This document shows positions 8,926-16,225 of a stretch of DNA of 19,436 bases, piece by piece. A program made the position numbers and the translations under genes. Location: NCBI GenBank assembly GCA_035527455.1, contig DATLAN010000152.1:1-19436 (forward strand). The letters run 5' to 3'. This DNA is from DATLAN01 sp035527455. GTDB lineage: Bacteria; Planctomycetota; Planctomycetia; Pirellulales; Thermoguttaceae. The notes beneath the pieces are model-generated. The model searched no databases, was not told the origin of the DNA, and was given only the letters and a program-made list of their open reading frames with translations. Each line of letters begins with the position of its first letter. The first letter of the stretch is position 1.

Positions 8926-9352
8926 AGCGGATCACATAGCTCTGGCCAACAAGAACCACGCTGTACTATCGCATCTGCTGAAAGACTTTGAGACGTTTCC
9001 AGAGTGGGTAACGGTCGCAGCCTTCTATAAGGCGGTTCAAGTTGTTGAGGCTGTGTTCGTCAAGAACCAGGGCCGCTGCTGTCATGGGCACCAAAAGCGA
9101 CTGGAGTCGCTGAAGAGGTGCGGCTATCGAGATCTGCATAAGCACTATCGCGCACTGTGGGGCGCATCCTCTGTGGCGAGGTACTTGTACGACACGACTC
9201 AAGACAAACCCTATTCGTGCTTTACGGATTATCTCACTGCGGATCAAGTGAAAAAGAACATCGCAGAAAAACGGCTCCACGGTGTCGAATGCTGTGCCGT
9301 TGGATTGTTAAGCGAGAACTGTAAGAAGAGCCTTTTGCGAGTTCGGCCTTGA
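8915..9352 (+). CDS. HEPN-like domain protein, second gene of the pair
   Basis: A 145-residue, largely helical protein. The run FPEWVTVAAFYKAVQVVEAV followed by a His/Arg-rich turn (CCHGHQKRLESL) and YRDLHKHYRALWGASSVARY matches the layout of small HEPN proteins, where an AAFYAALHLVEA-type helix is followed by H-x-x-R and an R/Y-rich helix ending in ARY. HEPN proteins are RNases or RNA-binding partners in toxin-antitoxin and defence systems. An R-x4-H arrangement (RDLHKH, about residue 71-76) is present, but whether it is the catalytic one cannot be told by eye. The C-terminal part is Cys-containing and unassigned. The start at 8915 overlaps the upstream gene by 11 bases and has no strong ribosome site, so translation probably depends on the first gene. 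Confidence 0.65.
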   Translation: MSTEADHIALANKNHAVLSHLLKDFETFPEWVTVAAFYKAVQVVEAVFVKNQGRCCHGHQKRLESLKRCGYRDLHKHYRALWGASSVARYLYDTTQDKPYSCFTDYLTADQVKKNIAEKRLHGVECCAVGLLSENCKKSLLRVRP

Positions 9353-9480
9353 CCTGAGCTAGAGCCATCGACCTGGAAACCGAGGCCGCCACGTGCCCCA
9401 GGATGCGACGGAGGGATGGGGTTGGTGTGTTTGGACCTTGGAAGCAAACGGCCCTTAGAATCGAAGCTACGGCCGCGCGC

Positions 9481-9517
9481 AAAAAACCGGCCACCCGACG
9501 GCGAAACGGGTGGCCGG
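9481..9517 (-). terminator. Rho-independent terminator downstream of the phage capsid remnant
   Basis: An 11-bp GC-rich stem (9487-9497 with 9507-9517, CCGGCCACCCG and its complement) has six A on its left, which read as U6 in a minus-strand transcript. It lies 36 bases beyond the stop of the minus-strand capsid fragment, where a native terminator of that gene would be. It may therefore have been carried in with the phage DNA. The rest of 9353-9552 shows no convincing gene. Confidence 0.75.
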
Positions 9518-9552
9518 ACGTGGAGATCCCGCTACGAGCGGGAATGCGAAAC

Positions 9553-10083
9553 TTATCGCTCTGCCAAGGCGCAGGCCCAGGACAACGTCGTGGTCCCGTT
9601 TCGTGGTGTGACTACGCTATTCCATCCCGGCATTCCGTCAACTCTCAAAATCGCGCGGAATGCGATCTCGTCGGACGAAAAGTAAGCATGTCGGGAAGTA
9701 TCGATCGCAACTTCTTTTCGCAAGCCAATAATGTATTGGCTTGGATCAACCAGCAGACAGTCGCCGACGCTGCCGATTTCCGCGAGTTTTTCGGAGAAGA
9801 AGCACGGCCGCGTCAGGAGGCGAAACTCGCCATTCGATTCCTGCAAAACCGGGACATGCTGGCCGCCCAGGGCGATAGCGACTGATAGTTCCAGCAGCGC
9901 CGGAATGCAAGTGTTGGAAAAAACCCAAACCGATCTTTGCCTGCACGGCCCGGTCAGGCGGGAGAACATGGAGGTTATGTTTTCATACAACAGCGTTTTC
10001 GATGCTTGTGCGGTTTCTTTTGGCTGCACGATCAACGAGTTTGCGTTGAAAATACCCAGCGGTCGCCCGCCGCCCGAGCCGTA
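9553..10083 (-). pseudogene. HK97-type phage major capsid protein, C-terminal fragment
   Basis: About 177 residues, intact to a natural TAA stop but with no start; an in-frame TGA lies just upstream (10096-10098). The order of motifs is that of the phage major capsid family: GGGRPLGIFN, KETAQASKTLLYENITSMFS, RSVWVFSNTCIPALL, GGQHVPVLQES, FSEKLAEIGSVGDCLLVDPS, QYIIGLRKEV, then DEIAFRAILRVDGMPGWNS and a TPRNGTTTLSW end. These cover the later part of the HK97 fold (end of the A and P domains). The N-terminal half, protease and portal genes are absent. The upstream edge coincides with the left edge of the SUMF1/PEP-CTERM fragment on the other strand, so phage DNA was joined to a host gene near 10080. 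The reading frame itself is undamaged, suggesting a recent event or an assembly join. Confidence 0.82.
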
Positions 10084-10540
10084 CAAGGCGGCGCATCACA
10101 AGAACGACGGCGTGACGGGGAACTACTTCGACTTCCAGACCGCCAGCGACGTCCTTCCGAGCAACGACCTGATCGATCCGGACCCGGGCAACAACGCAAA
10201 CTTCAACCGGGGCGGCTACACCATCGGCAGCCCCTACTACACGACCGTGGTGGGCGAGTTTGAGAACTCCGCCAGCCCGTACGGCACGTTCGACCAAGGC
10301 GGCAATGTCGGCGAGTGGAACGAAGGTTTCTACAACTCCGGTATGGGTTTCCGTTGCGTGCGTGGTGGCGATTGGAAAATGGGAATAATGGACTCCAGCG
10401 ACCGCGACTCTTTCCCGACGTTCGAGCCCGAACACGTAGGCTTCCGCGTGGCAAGAGTTCCCGAACCCTCCACCCTCATCCTTCTGGCCACGGGCGCCCT
10501 CGGTCTTCTCGCCTTCGTCTGGCGAAGACACCGCCGCTGA
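10076..10540 (+). pseudogene. SUMF1/FGE-sulfatase-like PEP-CTERM protein, 3' fragment
   Basis: About 154 residues of the C-terminal half of a formylglycine-generating-enzyme-like protein. Recognisable pieces are EPYKAAHHKNDGVTGNY (family form EWYKAAYY), SPYGTFDQGGNVGEWNEGFY, RCVRGGDW and EHVGFRVARV. It ends in a PEP-CTERM sorting tail: VPEPSTLILLATGALGLLAF, a hydrophobic helix, then RRHRR, for export and anchoring through an exosortase. The N-terminal half and signal peptide are missing; upstream of about 10080 the DNA is phage capsid sequence on the other strand. The plus frame happens to stay open back to 9731, but that part is antisense to the capsid gene and shows no family similarity. 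Members with PEP-CTERM tails are usually structural or binding proteins rather than sulfatase activators. Confidence 0.85.
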
Positions 10541-10602
10541 TCCCATTGCCAGTCCTTTCGTCCCCCGTTAAACTGACCGACGCAACAGGAAGGGAGTAGA
10601 TC

Positions 10603-11237
10603 ATGGTTCGTATCGTCGGCCGCGCTATCTTCCTCTGGATTCTGCTTGTCCTGCCTGCCCGTGCCGACATCCTCACGGTTAAGGTCGTCTCGATTGCAGA
10701 CGGCGACACCCTCACGATCCTCGTCGATCAGACCCAACACAAGATCAGGTTGCACGGGATCGACACGCCGGAGAAGGGCCAGCCGTTCGGAACCAAGGCC
10801 CGGGAGTTCACTTCGAGCGCGGTCTTCGGCTAGGTCGTCTCTGTCGAGGTGGTTGACAAGGATCGGTACGGCCGGACCGTGGGCAAGGTGGTCCTGCCCG
10901 ACGGCGCCGTTCTGAATCACGCCCTGGTCGAGGCGGGGCTGGCATGGCACTACGTTCAGTACGCCCCCGACGACAAGACACTCGCCGCCCTCGAAAAGGC
11001 GGCCAGAGAAGCACACGTGGGCCTGTGGGGCGATCCGACTCCGATCCCGCCGTTGGGAATGGAGGGAAGGGCAAGCGGGCCACGGGCGAGCCGTCTGGGG
11101 ACGGTACAGGGAAATTCTGGCTCAATACCGCCAGCAACACCCGGCACAACTCCGGGTGCCGATATTACCGCAACACAAAACAGGGTCGCCCGTGCGGTGC
11201 AACCGAGGGCAAGGCGTGCGGGTTGTGCGGTGGTTGA
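10603..11237 (+). pseudogene. Secreted staphylococcal-nuclease-like protein, disrupted
   Basis: The ATG at 10603 follows GGGAG by about 8 bases and starts a signal peptide (hydrophobic AIFLWILLVLPARA). The SNase domain keeps its catalytic landmarks: DGDTLTI, IRLHGIDTPEKGQ (Arg and Glu) and DRYGRTVGKV (Arg). The frame is broken by TAG at codon 77 (10831-10833), where relatives have FGK or FGQ, so CAG to TAG is the simplest change. Translation in frame then continues to GLWGDPTPIPP, after which two extra bases (a T at 11053-11054 and a G at 11064-11066) shift the frame. Removing both gives PPWEWRKGKRATGEP and the Cys/His tail TASNTRHNSGCRYYRNTKQG...CGLCGG ending at TGA 11235-11237. That tail, probably metal binding, is a usual extension of environmental SNases. 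Three lesions imply a pseudogene unless the sequence is in error. Confidence 0.85.
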
Positions 11238-11630
11238 TCTGGTTGCCATGGCCAAAACATCGCTTCCGAGCAAACAGAACGGCACCTACGCGGCCTTTGA
11301 ATCTCGCGAGCCCTGGATACCGCTGCGGGCGAGCGTAGCCCCGGTTCCACGCCCAACCAGCCGAATCGGGACATGACCCCATTTCGCCCCAGACTTCCCC
11401 CGTCGGGGTAGGTGCGTTGCCTATCTTGCCGCCTGCGATTCCTCTTGGCGCGTCGGGGCAATATTCGAGGCGTATCACGAAAGGCATGAGCAGACGGGAC
11501 CGCTGTTGAGTCGCGAGACGTTCCGTAACGACCAAGCTCACCCGCCGGGGCCGCCTGCAAGAGCGTGGTGTCTCTGAAACCGAGAGGGTTTCAAACCGGA
11601 AACTCGAGCCTTAAACTAAAAGCACGGCCT
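11238..11630. other. Gene-free stretch between convergent genes
   Basis: These 393 bases lie between the broken nuclease gene and the convergent enolase-superfamily gene. Open frames on both strands are short, lack ribosome sites and have no recognisable residues. The only structure I see is a small hairpin TGAAACC-GAGAG-GGTTTCA (11575-11593), placed about 40 bases after the stop of the minus-strand gene but without a T-tract, so at best a weak terminator. Confidence 0.5.
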
Positions 11631-12866
11631 CTAGGTATGCACAATTCCGAACCCGGGGACTTTCGGCACGACGACGTCTCCGCCGTCGATCTGGAAGTGC
11701 CCGTAGTCGAGACCCGTACCAACGCCGGGGATTCCTTCCACGATCAACACGTTGCCGACGCCAGCGCCCAGATGGGCGCAATAGAACGGCCGCGGGGTTC
11801 CGCCCCAGAGATGCGGCGCCGCCTTCACGCCCGCTTCCACCAGTTCCGGCATGACGTGCCGCCAGCGCGAGAAGCCGACGATCGCCAGGTCGAACACGAA
11901 GACGTCCACGAGCCCTTCCGCGGCCAGCGCGTACAAGTTGTCGACCCACTCCTTGGCGTATCCGCCGTACTTCCAGATCTCGTCGGCGGCCGAGCTGCGC
12001 CCTTCGCCGTCGGCGATCAACGCCTTGCAGCCGACGCGGGCCATGTGATCGCGGAGCCGCTTCAAATCGTCGCGGTTCTCCGCAAACGGCTCTTCGATGA
12101 AGAACAGATCGCAATCGGCAACGGCGGTCACGTATTTGAGAAAATCATCGCACGCGTACGCGTCATTGGCATCGACGAGGATCTTGCAGTCGGGACACGC
12201 CTCGCGAACGGCCCGGGTGACCTCGACGTCGCGGCGAAGGCCCGGCTCGCCGGGGATCCACTTCGCACCGCGTCCGATCTTGAGTTTGAACGCCCGGTAA
12301 CCCGCCACGTAGTCCTGCCGGCAGGCGTCGACGACAGCCCGAACGCCGCGGGGCTTCTCAAGGGGGATCAAGTCATCCATATAGATGGCGCCACTGTAGA
12401 TGGGAAGCCGGATTGGTCCCTTCGCGCCCAGGATCTCGTAAACCGGCTTTTGGAGAATCGCGCCGGCCAGATCGTATAACGCCAGGTCGAGCGGGTCTGC
12501 TTCGGGGCTGGTTCCAGTCTCCGCGGCAAACAGGTCGCTGACTCGCGCTCCCACCAGTTTCCGGATGACGGCGTCCGACGCCCCGGACATGCCGAAGCCC
12601 GTCGCGCCTTGGTCGGTGGTGAGCGTTCGGAACTGGCGCCCATATCCGCGCCCGAGCGGGTTGCCTCTTGAATTCGGCCCGAGGGAACGGGTGTAGCGAT
12701 CGTTTGACGACCACGCATCGATTTTTGCGATCCGGTGCGAGGCAAGGTCGCGCGGCCAATCCGCCGCTGCGGCAGCGTTCGCACTCGCCTCGGCGCGGCT
12801 TGTTTGTGCCAGAGAAACCAATGCGGCGCCGGTCCCCGCACGGGCCAGAAACTCACGTCGATTCAT
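11631..12866 (-). CDS. Tat-exported mandelate racemase/muconate lactonizing enzyme family protein
   Basis: A 411-residue enolase-superfamily protein. The N-terminus MNRREFLARAGTGAALVSLA is a twin-arginine signal, so it folds in the cytoplasm and is exported. The superfamily catalytic set is present in order: the KxK motif FKLKIG (Lys194, Lys196), metal ligands Asp232 (LVDANDAY) and Glu258/259 (FIEEPF), a third acidic ligand in IADGEG (Asp286 or Glu288), and His352 in AAPHLWGG. Such enzymes abstract a proton alpha to a carboxylate to racemise, epimerise or dehydrate sugar acids or similar substrates; the exact substrate cannot be read. The ATG at 12866 was chosen for the Tat signal; the frame is open to 13082 but that part lacks conserved features. 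The ribosome site is weak. No operon partner is visible. Confidence 0.9.
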   Translation of the reverse strand: MNRREFLARAGTGAALVSLAQTSRAEASANAAAAADWPRDLASHRIAKIDAWSSNDRYTRSLGPNSRGNPLGRGYGRQFRTLTTDQGATGFGMSGASDAVIRKLVGARVSDLFAAETGTSPEADPLDLALYDLAGAILQKPVYEILGAKGPIRLPIYSGAIYMDDLIPLEKPRGVRAVVDACRQDYVAGYRAFKLKIGRGAKWIPGEPGLRRDVEVTRAVREACPDCKILVDANDAYACDDFLKYVTAVADCDLFFIEEPFAENRDDLKRLRDHMARVGCKALIADGEGRSSAADEIWKYGGYAKEWVDNLYALAAEGLVDVFVFDLAIVGFSRWRHVMPELVEAGVKAAPHLWGGTPRPFYCAHLGAGVGNVLIVEGIPGVGTGLDYGHFQIDGGDVVVPKVPGFGIVHT

Positions 12867-12906
12867 TTCTTTCGACCTTTTGACCGGGATTTGCCATACA
12901 GGCTCC

Positions 12907-12925
12907 GCTCGGATACGCTCCGAGC
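12907..12925. promoter_or_regulatory. Hairpin 41 bases upstream of the enolase-superfamily gene
   Basis: A perfect 7-bp inverted repeat (GCTCGGA-TACGC-TCCGAGC) in the upstream region of the minus-strand gene starting at 12866. Its position suits an operator or a leader hairpin, but there is no independent support. Confidence 0.35.
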
Positions 12926-13486
12926 AGCAACAGTCTCCCCATGTTAACAAAGCGGCTCGCGACCTTCCAACCGGCGCGCCGATTCCCCGTCCAGAATTGA
13001 ATTCTTTGGGCGATCCTGAAGTTTGGCGTCTCCGCTGCAGAAGACAAGGAGTTAATCCCAAGAATCCTTCCTTTCCCGACATAACTCGTTACTGACGCTG
13101 CGGTTGCATCAATCAGTCGCGACGGCAACCCCATTTTGCCATCTGCAAATTCAAGATACCACCGTCCCGTGGCGGCGGTGGTAGATGAGACGGCTGGTAA
13201 CTTCCGCCAGCCCCTGGGCCGCCGGTTTCCGTCACGGGCAGTTTGAAGAGGGTTGCCCCCGCTTGCCGGTCCGAACCGTGACATTTTGGACCGCTATAGC
13301 AGACCGAACCTCCTCTTAACCCGAACTGGCCGGCGGAAGAGAGACACCGAGACAACGGTGGCCAGAAGGCCGTTTCGGGCGGGAGGTCGGCCGGACGAAG
13401 ATGTCTCTGTCCGCCGACGAGACGAGCAAGCCGAGACAAGACACGCGACGCAAGTTCTTGCAGAGCCTTGCTGCGAGTTCGCGTTG
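12926..13486. other. Stretch without a recognisable gene
   Basis: About 560 bases upstream of the enolase-superfamily gene. Open frames exist on both strands but none has a ribosome site or recognisable motif. A perfect 8-bp inverted repeat TACCACCG/CGGTGGTA (13157-13164 and 13176-13183) is the only structure noted. The promoter of the enolase-superfamily gene must lie near the left end but is not distinct. Confidence 0.4.
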
Positions 13487-13951
13487 TCTCATACAGGACA
13501 CGACCGCGTGTACGTTTCCGGATCGGTGATGGAACTGTTCGCTTGGTTGCTGGTTGCGCGGCCGCTTCTGGAGCAAGGTCAGGTGTCTTTCCTGCCCATC
13601 ATTGGCAAGACGCCGCATCGTTGGGATGATCCCGCGGGCTCATTGGATGCTGGAGGCGATCACTTGAAGCAGGGCCGGTTGGGCAGTGATCCTCTGCGTT
13701 CCGCGGCGGAGGCCTTCTGCGGCGACATCTTGGTGTCGCTCCGTCTGGGATGAAGAGGAGGGAATTCCAGCGGATGTCAAGCGGCTGGAGGTTGGCGATG
13801 CCCTTAACACCCTGAGAGCGATAGGGCAGAGCGTTTCAGCACAGGTGTCGGCGCCGAAGAACTCAATCCTTCACGCGGTTGGACGTTCACTGTGATTCGT
13901 GACGGGAGGATCGACGCGTGGATCGCGTCCCCGAGACGGGATGAAACGTAA
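13487..13951 (+). pseudogene. Possible decayed gene of unknown function (frameshifted)
   Basis: Reading one frame from 13487 gives HDRVYVSGSVMELFAWLLVA and further protein-like sequence to GDILVSLRL, then a stop at about 13751. Shifting frame near 13738 continues with WDEEEGIPADVKRLEVGDAL. Returning to the first frame near 13814 gives ERFSTGVGAEELNPSRGW and FTVIRDGRIDAWIASPRRDE before TAA at 13949. The pieces look like natural protein and fit two compensating indels, but I recognise no family, and the start is unclear (the first frame is open back to 13253). Low confidence; it could be chance open frame. Confidence 0.3.
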
Positions 13952-13960
13952 GGAGATCGC

Positions 13961-14737
13961 TCAACGCTGGAGGGGCATCGCACGGACCGCGGTCAATAGA
14001 GCATGAAGAATGGTCAGTGGATGAGGGGGGCAGCCGGGAACAAACAGGTCCACCGGAACCACGGAGGCCGCGCCGTTATGGACTTCGGGATGATCCACAT
14101 AGGGACCGCCCTCAATCGCGCACGCGCCGACGGCGATCACGATCTTCGGTGACGGCACGGCTTGATAGGTTTTCTCCAGGGCCACACGCATGTTCTGAGT
14201 GACCGGACCGGTAATCAACAGCCCGTCGGCGTGCCGTGGCGAGGCCACCAGTTGAATGCCGAAGCGGCCCAGATCCCAGCCCACGGTGTTCAGCACATTG
14301 ATGTCAGCCTCACATGCATTGCATCCGCCCGCGCTGACCTGTCGTAGTCGCAATGACCGACCGAGCAGGTGGTGGATAGTGTCGTCGAGTTCGACTGGGG
14401 GCAACGGTGAGTCGTCGGTGACGACCAGTGCCGGGCGACTTGAGGACGCCAATCGGAACTCGCGAGAAAACCGCACCGCTCCCGAATCGCATGCCCGCTC
14501 GCACGCCCGGCAGAAGAGGCAGCGGCCCGTGTCGAGCGACAATTTACGCGTTTGTGGTGTCCATTGGATGGCCTGGGTGGGACACGCTTGGACGCACTTG
14601 TCGCACCGGGCGATGCATTTGCCGCTGTCGATTTCGGGACGACCGGCGAAGTGCTCGGGCAGATCGGGCGCCGGCCCCTTCGGGTATCGTATCGTGCGAT
14701 AGCCTTGTTGCCATCTTGCTCGGAGTACCTTCAGCAT
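13961..14737 (-). CDS. Hydrogenase-4/complex-I-like small subunit fused to a ferredoxin domain
   Basis: A 258-residue iron-sulfur protein of membrane-bound group 4 hydrogenase or complex-I-like complexes. The N-terminal part is a two-cluster ferredoxin like HycF/HyfH: Cys41, 45, 48, 52 (CIARCDKCVQACP) and Cys73, 76, 79, 83 (CLFCRACERAC). The C-terminal part, from about residue 130, is NuoB/HyfI-like with the four cluster ligands Cys139 and Cys142 (GGCNACEADI), Cys206 (AVGACAIEGGPY) and Cys236 (VPGCPPHP). It would carry electrons between ferredoxin-type clusters and the large subunit. All ligands are intact, yet the partner genes just upstream on the same strand are broken, so a working complex from this locus is unlikely. 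The ATG at 14737 begins MLKVLRAR, a typical start of this fusion type. Confidence 0.9.
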   Translation of the reverse strand: MLKVLRARWQQGYRTIRYPKGPAPDLPEHFAGRPEIDSGKCIARCDKCVQACPTQAIQWTPQTRKLSLDTGRCLFCRACERACDSGAVRFSREFRLASSSRPALVVTDDSPLPPVELDDTIHHLLGRSLRLRQVSAGGCNACEADINVLNTVGWDLGRFGIQLVASPRHADGLLITGPVTQNMRVALEKTYQAVPSPKIVIAVGACAIEGGPYVDHPEVHNGAASVVPVDLFVPGCPPHPLTILHALLTAVRAMPLQR

Positions 14738-15506
14738 GCTCCCCTCGCCGAACGAGTTCTTCGATCGACTCGGTAGTCAGGTCGTAAGTCACGCCGCCGG
14801 GGCGAACCAACCCTCGCCCAAATCGATTGCCGCAGAGCATGGCGGTCATGTTGAGCACGTCACCGCGAATTCGTCCACAGTAAGACATGGTGGGCAAGTA
14901 GCCGATGTCGCCGGCCAGTGCGCCCAGATCTCCGATGTGATTGGCGACCCGTTCCAGTTCGAGTGCGATTCCACGAATGACCTGTGCCCGGGCCGAAACG
15001 CGAGTGCAAGACAGGGCCTCGATCACGCCGGCATGGACCGGCCCGACGGCCACTTCATGCACCTCTTCGCCGTCCATGTGAAAGAAATCGGCAACGCCAC
15101 AGGCACGCGGTTGTCGCGCCGAGGCGGTCGTGTCGGTGGATGTTGCGGCTCGGGACTGGAAACGAATCGGTTTGAGCCATGGGTGGCCAACGGGGACAAT
15201 GCCGCACGGTTCCCATATTTCTCGTTCAAACCAATGTGCCTGCGGGCAGTCGGTTGTGATCGACGCATACTCCGGTCCCGTCGAGGCAACCAGCACTTGC
15301 AACGACGATTCCGCGTCGAAGGCGATGACGGCCGTGATCTGGAATCCGGACGGGCCGTCGGGCCGAGCAAACAGGGCTGCCAATCGGCCGCCGCCGTCGA
15401 GCAATCGGATCACGTCGTCGCGAAAGCGGTCGACGTTCGTCGTCATTAGGTCGGAAATTGCGAATGTTTCGCCGTTACGCACGGTGATGCTGCTCATGGT
15501 GGACAT
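14544..15506 (-). pseudogene. Hydrogenase/complex-I-like large subunit (HyfG/NuoCD type), internally deleted and C-terminally truncated
   Basis: The ATG at 15506 overlaps the upstream stop in TAATG. Residues 1-115 are a NuoC/HycE N-terminal-like domain (ending FEREIWEPCGIVPVGHPW), and a NuoD-like part begins with HEVAVGPVHAGVIE (to residue 163). The family then has roughly 60 residues (PGHFRF..., HRG, the first cluster-facing motif). Here the sequence jumps directly to ALSCTRVSARAQVIRGIALE and ANHIGDLGALAGDIGY, then GNRFGRGLVRPGGVTYDL. From about residue 250 similarity ends; the frame merely runs on through the small-subunit gene to 14544, so the C-terminal 200-250 residues of the family are lost. 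In true [NiFe] enzymes these two missing regions hold the Ni ligands. Sizes of the missing parts are inferred from family lengths. Confidence 0.75.
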
Positions 15507-16225
15507 TATTCGACTCCCGGGACTTTCGCCGCCTGATGCAACAAATCGCTTAGTTCCGTTGGCACGTATAAACCCAGAACCAGCACCGCCAACGCGAGCA
15601 GCAAGGGCGGACCGATCGACCACAATGGTTCCGCGATCGATCGGCTGCCTTGCTTCGGCGCTGTTGACGGCGATTCGTCGCCGGCCGGTCTTCCATAGAT
15701 CATGGGAATGATGGTTGCCAACATGCCGATGAAAACGGCCGCCAAGGCAAGCAGGTAGAATAGGGCCACGATCATGCGGCTACCGTCGATCATCCCCCGC
15801 AGAATCGCGAACTCGCTCAGAAACGTCCCAAAGGGCGGCGAGCCGGTGATGGCCAACACGCCGACGATCCAAAGCAGACCGGTCGTCGGTAGAACTCGAA
15901 GGAGTCCCCGCGTTTCGACGGTTGATTTCGTGTGGAAATAGGCCAAGGTGTTGCCGGCCACCAAGAAGAGCATCGCCTTGGTGACCGAGTGATTGACGGC
16001 ATGAAACATGCTTCCGAAGCCGGCAACGCCGCCGATCCCCACGCCCAACGCCAGAATGCCCATGTGCTCGACGCTGGAATAGGCCAGGAGCCGTTTGTAG
16101 TCCATTTGACGGATGATGAACACGGCGGCGAACGCCATGGACAGGAGTCCAAAAAGAACCAGCAAGTCGCGGCTATAGTCGCCAAGCCCGGCCTTGACCA
16201 GCAGGGCGTGGCTTCGAAGAATCGC
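15506..16225 (-). pseudogene. HyfF/NuoN-like proton-pump subunit, C-terminal fragment
   Basis: About 235 residues with hydrophobic membrane helices. The signature is FIIRQMDYKRLLAYSSVEHM and GILALGVGIGG, then FHAVNHSVTKAMLFLVAGNT (the conserved His and Lys of antiporter-like subunits), and GLLWIVGVLAITGSPPFGTF. This is the later half of an NADH-quinone oxidoreductase N/Mrp-D-like or HyfF subunit, which moves protons across the membrane. The N-terminal half (several helices with the conserved Glu and Lys) is absent. Beyond about 16225 the frame stays open to 16663 but is antisense to the thioesterase gene and not hydrophobic. The stop overlaps the large-subunit start by one base. Upstream hyfB, hyfC and hyfE-type genes are not in the window. 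Confidence 0.8.

Noticed and set aside
7963..9000. A second att-like copy of the tRNA-Pro 3' end marking an integrated element
   Set aside because: By eye I found no repeat of the T-arm/acceptor sequence in the downstream DNA, nor an integrase gene, so a bounded genomic island is not claimed.
9234..9494. Minus-strand open frames that might be a further phage gene downstream of the capsid fragment
   Set aside because: They overlap the end of the HEPN-like gene, start before the terminator, and show no recognisable phage motif.
9403..9885. Plus-strand open frame of 160 codons
   Set aside because: It crosses the terminator at 9481-9517 and is antisense to the phage capsid fragment, which has clear family motifs.
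11565..12479. Plus-strand open frame of 304 codons
   Set aside because: It is the shadow of the enolase-superfamily gene on the minus strand.
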